A stretch of DNA of 41,085 nucleotides from Pseudomonadota bacterium (GTDB taxonomy: Bacteria; Pseudomonadota; Alphaproteobacteria; UBA2136; UBA6156). Made by a program: the position numbers and the translations under genes. Position 1 is the first letter of the stretch. Each line of letters begins with the position of its first letter. The notes beneath the pieces are model-generated. The model saw nothing but the letters and a program-made list of their open reading frames with translations. It did not search any database and was not told where the DNA came from. This document shows positions 40,380 to 41,085 of this stretch, piece by piece. The DNA lies in assembly GCA_009927255.1 (NCBI GenBank), contig RFNJ01000096.1, positions 1-41,085 of the forward strand, read 5' to 3'.

Positions 40380-40916
40380 ATGGCAGAGTTTAAGGACAGG
40401 ATTACGGCGGGGCGGTTGAAGGGGCGGAAATTGGTGCTTCCTGAGGATGAAAGTGTGCGCCCGAGTAAGAATCGGGTGCGGCAGGCGGCTTTTAACATGT
40501 TGAATAGTCGGGTTGATTTTACAGGTGTGGTGGCGGCGGATGTGTGTTGCGGCAGTGGTGCGTGGGGGCTGGAAGCCTCTTCAAGAGGGTGCGAAATGGT
40601 ATTTTTAGTGGATTTAAATGTGATTTATGCCGAGCGGAATGTGCGTGCGTTTGGGGTGGAAACGGGTGTGAAGGTGGTGCGAAGTGATGCACGCAGCTGG
40701 CAGCCCCCTGCCCCCTTGGGTTTGGTGTTGGCTGACCCGCCTTATGGCAAGGGGTTGGTGCAGGCGCTTTTGCGGCGGCGTGGAGAGTTGGGGGCGGCGG
40801 GTAGCTGGTGGTGCGTGGAGACCGAGCGTGATGCGGTGCTGGACTGGACGGGGTTTACCGATGTGGAGCAACGCGGGCATGGAGGGAGTTGGGTTTGGGT
40901 GGGGAGGCAGGAGTAG
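40380..40916 (+). CDS. rsmD: 16S rRNA (guanine966-N2)-methyltransferase RsmD-like
   Basis: DRITAGRLKGRKLVLPEDESVRPSKNRVRQAAFNML, CCGSGAWGLEASSRG, LADPPYGKGL. Confidence 0.88.
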   Translation: MAEFKDRITAGRLKGRKLVLPEDESVRPSKNRVRQAAFNMLNSRVDFTGVVAADVCCGSGAWGLEASSRGCEMVFLVDLNVIYAERNVRAFGVETGVKVVRSDARSWQPPAPLGLVLADPPYGKGLVQALLRRRGELGAAGSWWCVETERDAVLDWTGFTDVEQRGHGGSWVWVGRQE

Positions 40917-40976
40917 GTGTTAGGGATTAGGTGTTAGGTGTTAGGGAAGGTTGATGGGGGTAGAGGGTGTTAGGAC
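40914..40976 (+). repeat. Short direct-repeat tract of TAGGTGTTAGG-like units
   Basis: taggtgttagggattaggtgttaggtgttaggg...gtgttagg. Confidence 0.6.
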
Positions 40977-41041
40977 GGTTCAGGGCGTTCAAGATTTTGG
41001 TGCTTCGTGGAGGGTGGGCGACACGGGTGGTGCCGGATAGG

Positions 41042-41085
41042 TGATGGGCACCCCGAAATTGCGTAGTGGCAATTTCGGCCCATCA
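41042..41085. repeat. Long inverted repeat/hairpin at window end
   Basis: TGATGGG-cacc-CCGAAATTGC-gtagtg-GCAATTTCGG-CCCATCA (17 bp of pairing with a 4-nt bulge). Confidence 0.7.

Overview
The window is an alphaproteobacterial-type chromosomal segment (lineage is an inference from gene content and order). It contains the core blocks rplK-rplA, rplJ-rplL-rpoB-rpoC, lpxC/ftsZ (minus strand) and mdh-sucC-sucD. Around these are recJ, a phasin-like gene, a FAD-oxidoreductase-like gene, folD, a DUF305 protein, a ferredoxin, an M50 site-2-protease-like protein, a Wzc-like protein, an M48 lipoprotein peptidase, a GT2 glycosyltransferase, an MCP, a two-component system, tadA, a class-I glutamine-amidotransferase-like hydrolase, an RluB-type pseudouridine synthase and rsmD. 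I saw no CRISPR array, IS transposase, rRNA or obvious tRNA. The most interesting items are: (1) a free-standing intergenic transcription unit at about 622-875, with a consensus -35/-10, a pseudoknotted fold built from long perfect stems, and a terminator hairpin, which is a candidate undescribed structured RNA; (2) a very AT-rich orphan secreted 4-Cys protein inserted between sucC and sucD; (3) a Lys/Ala-rich insertion in RpoB that carries a palindrome resembling an intergenic repeat elsewhere in the window; (4) a 70-nt, roughly 25-bp hairpin between rplL and rpoB; (5) an unusual split of the L11/L1 and L10/L12 operons by an opposite-strand orphan. All stems and promoter boxes were read by eye; no folding, database search or alignment was run.
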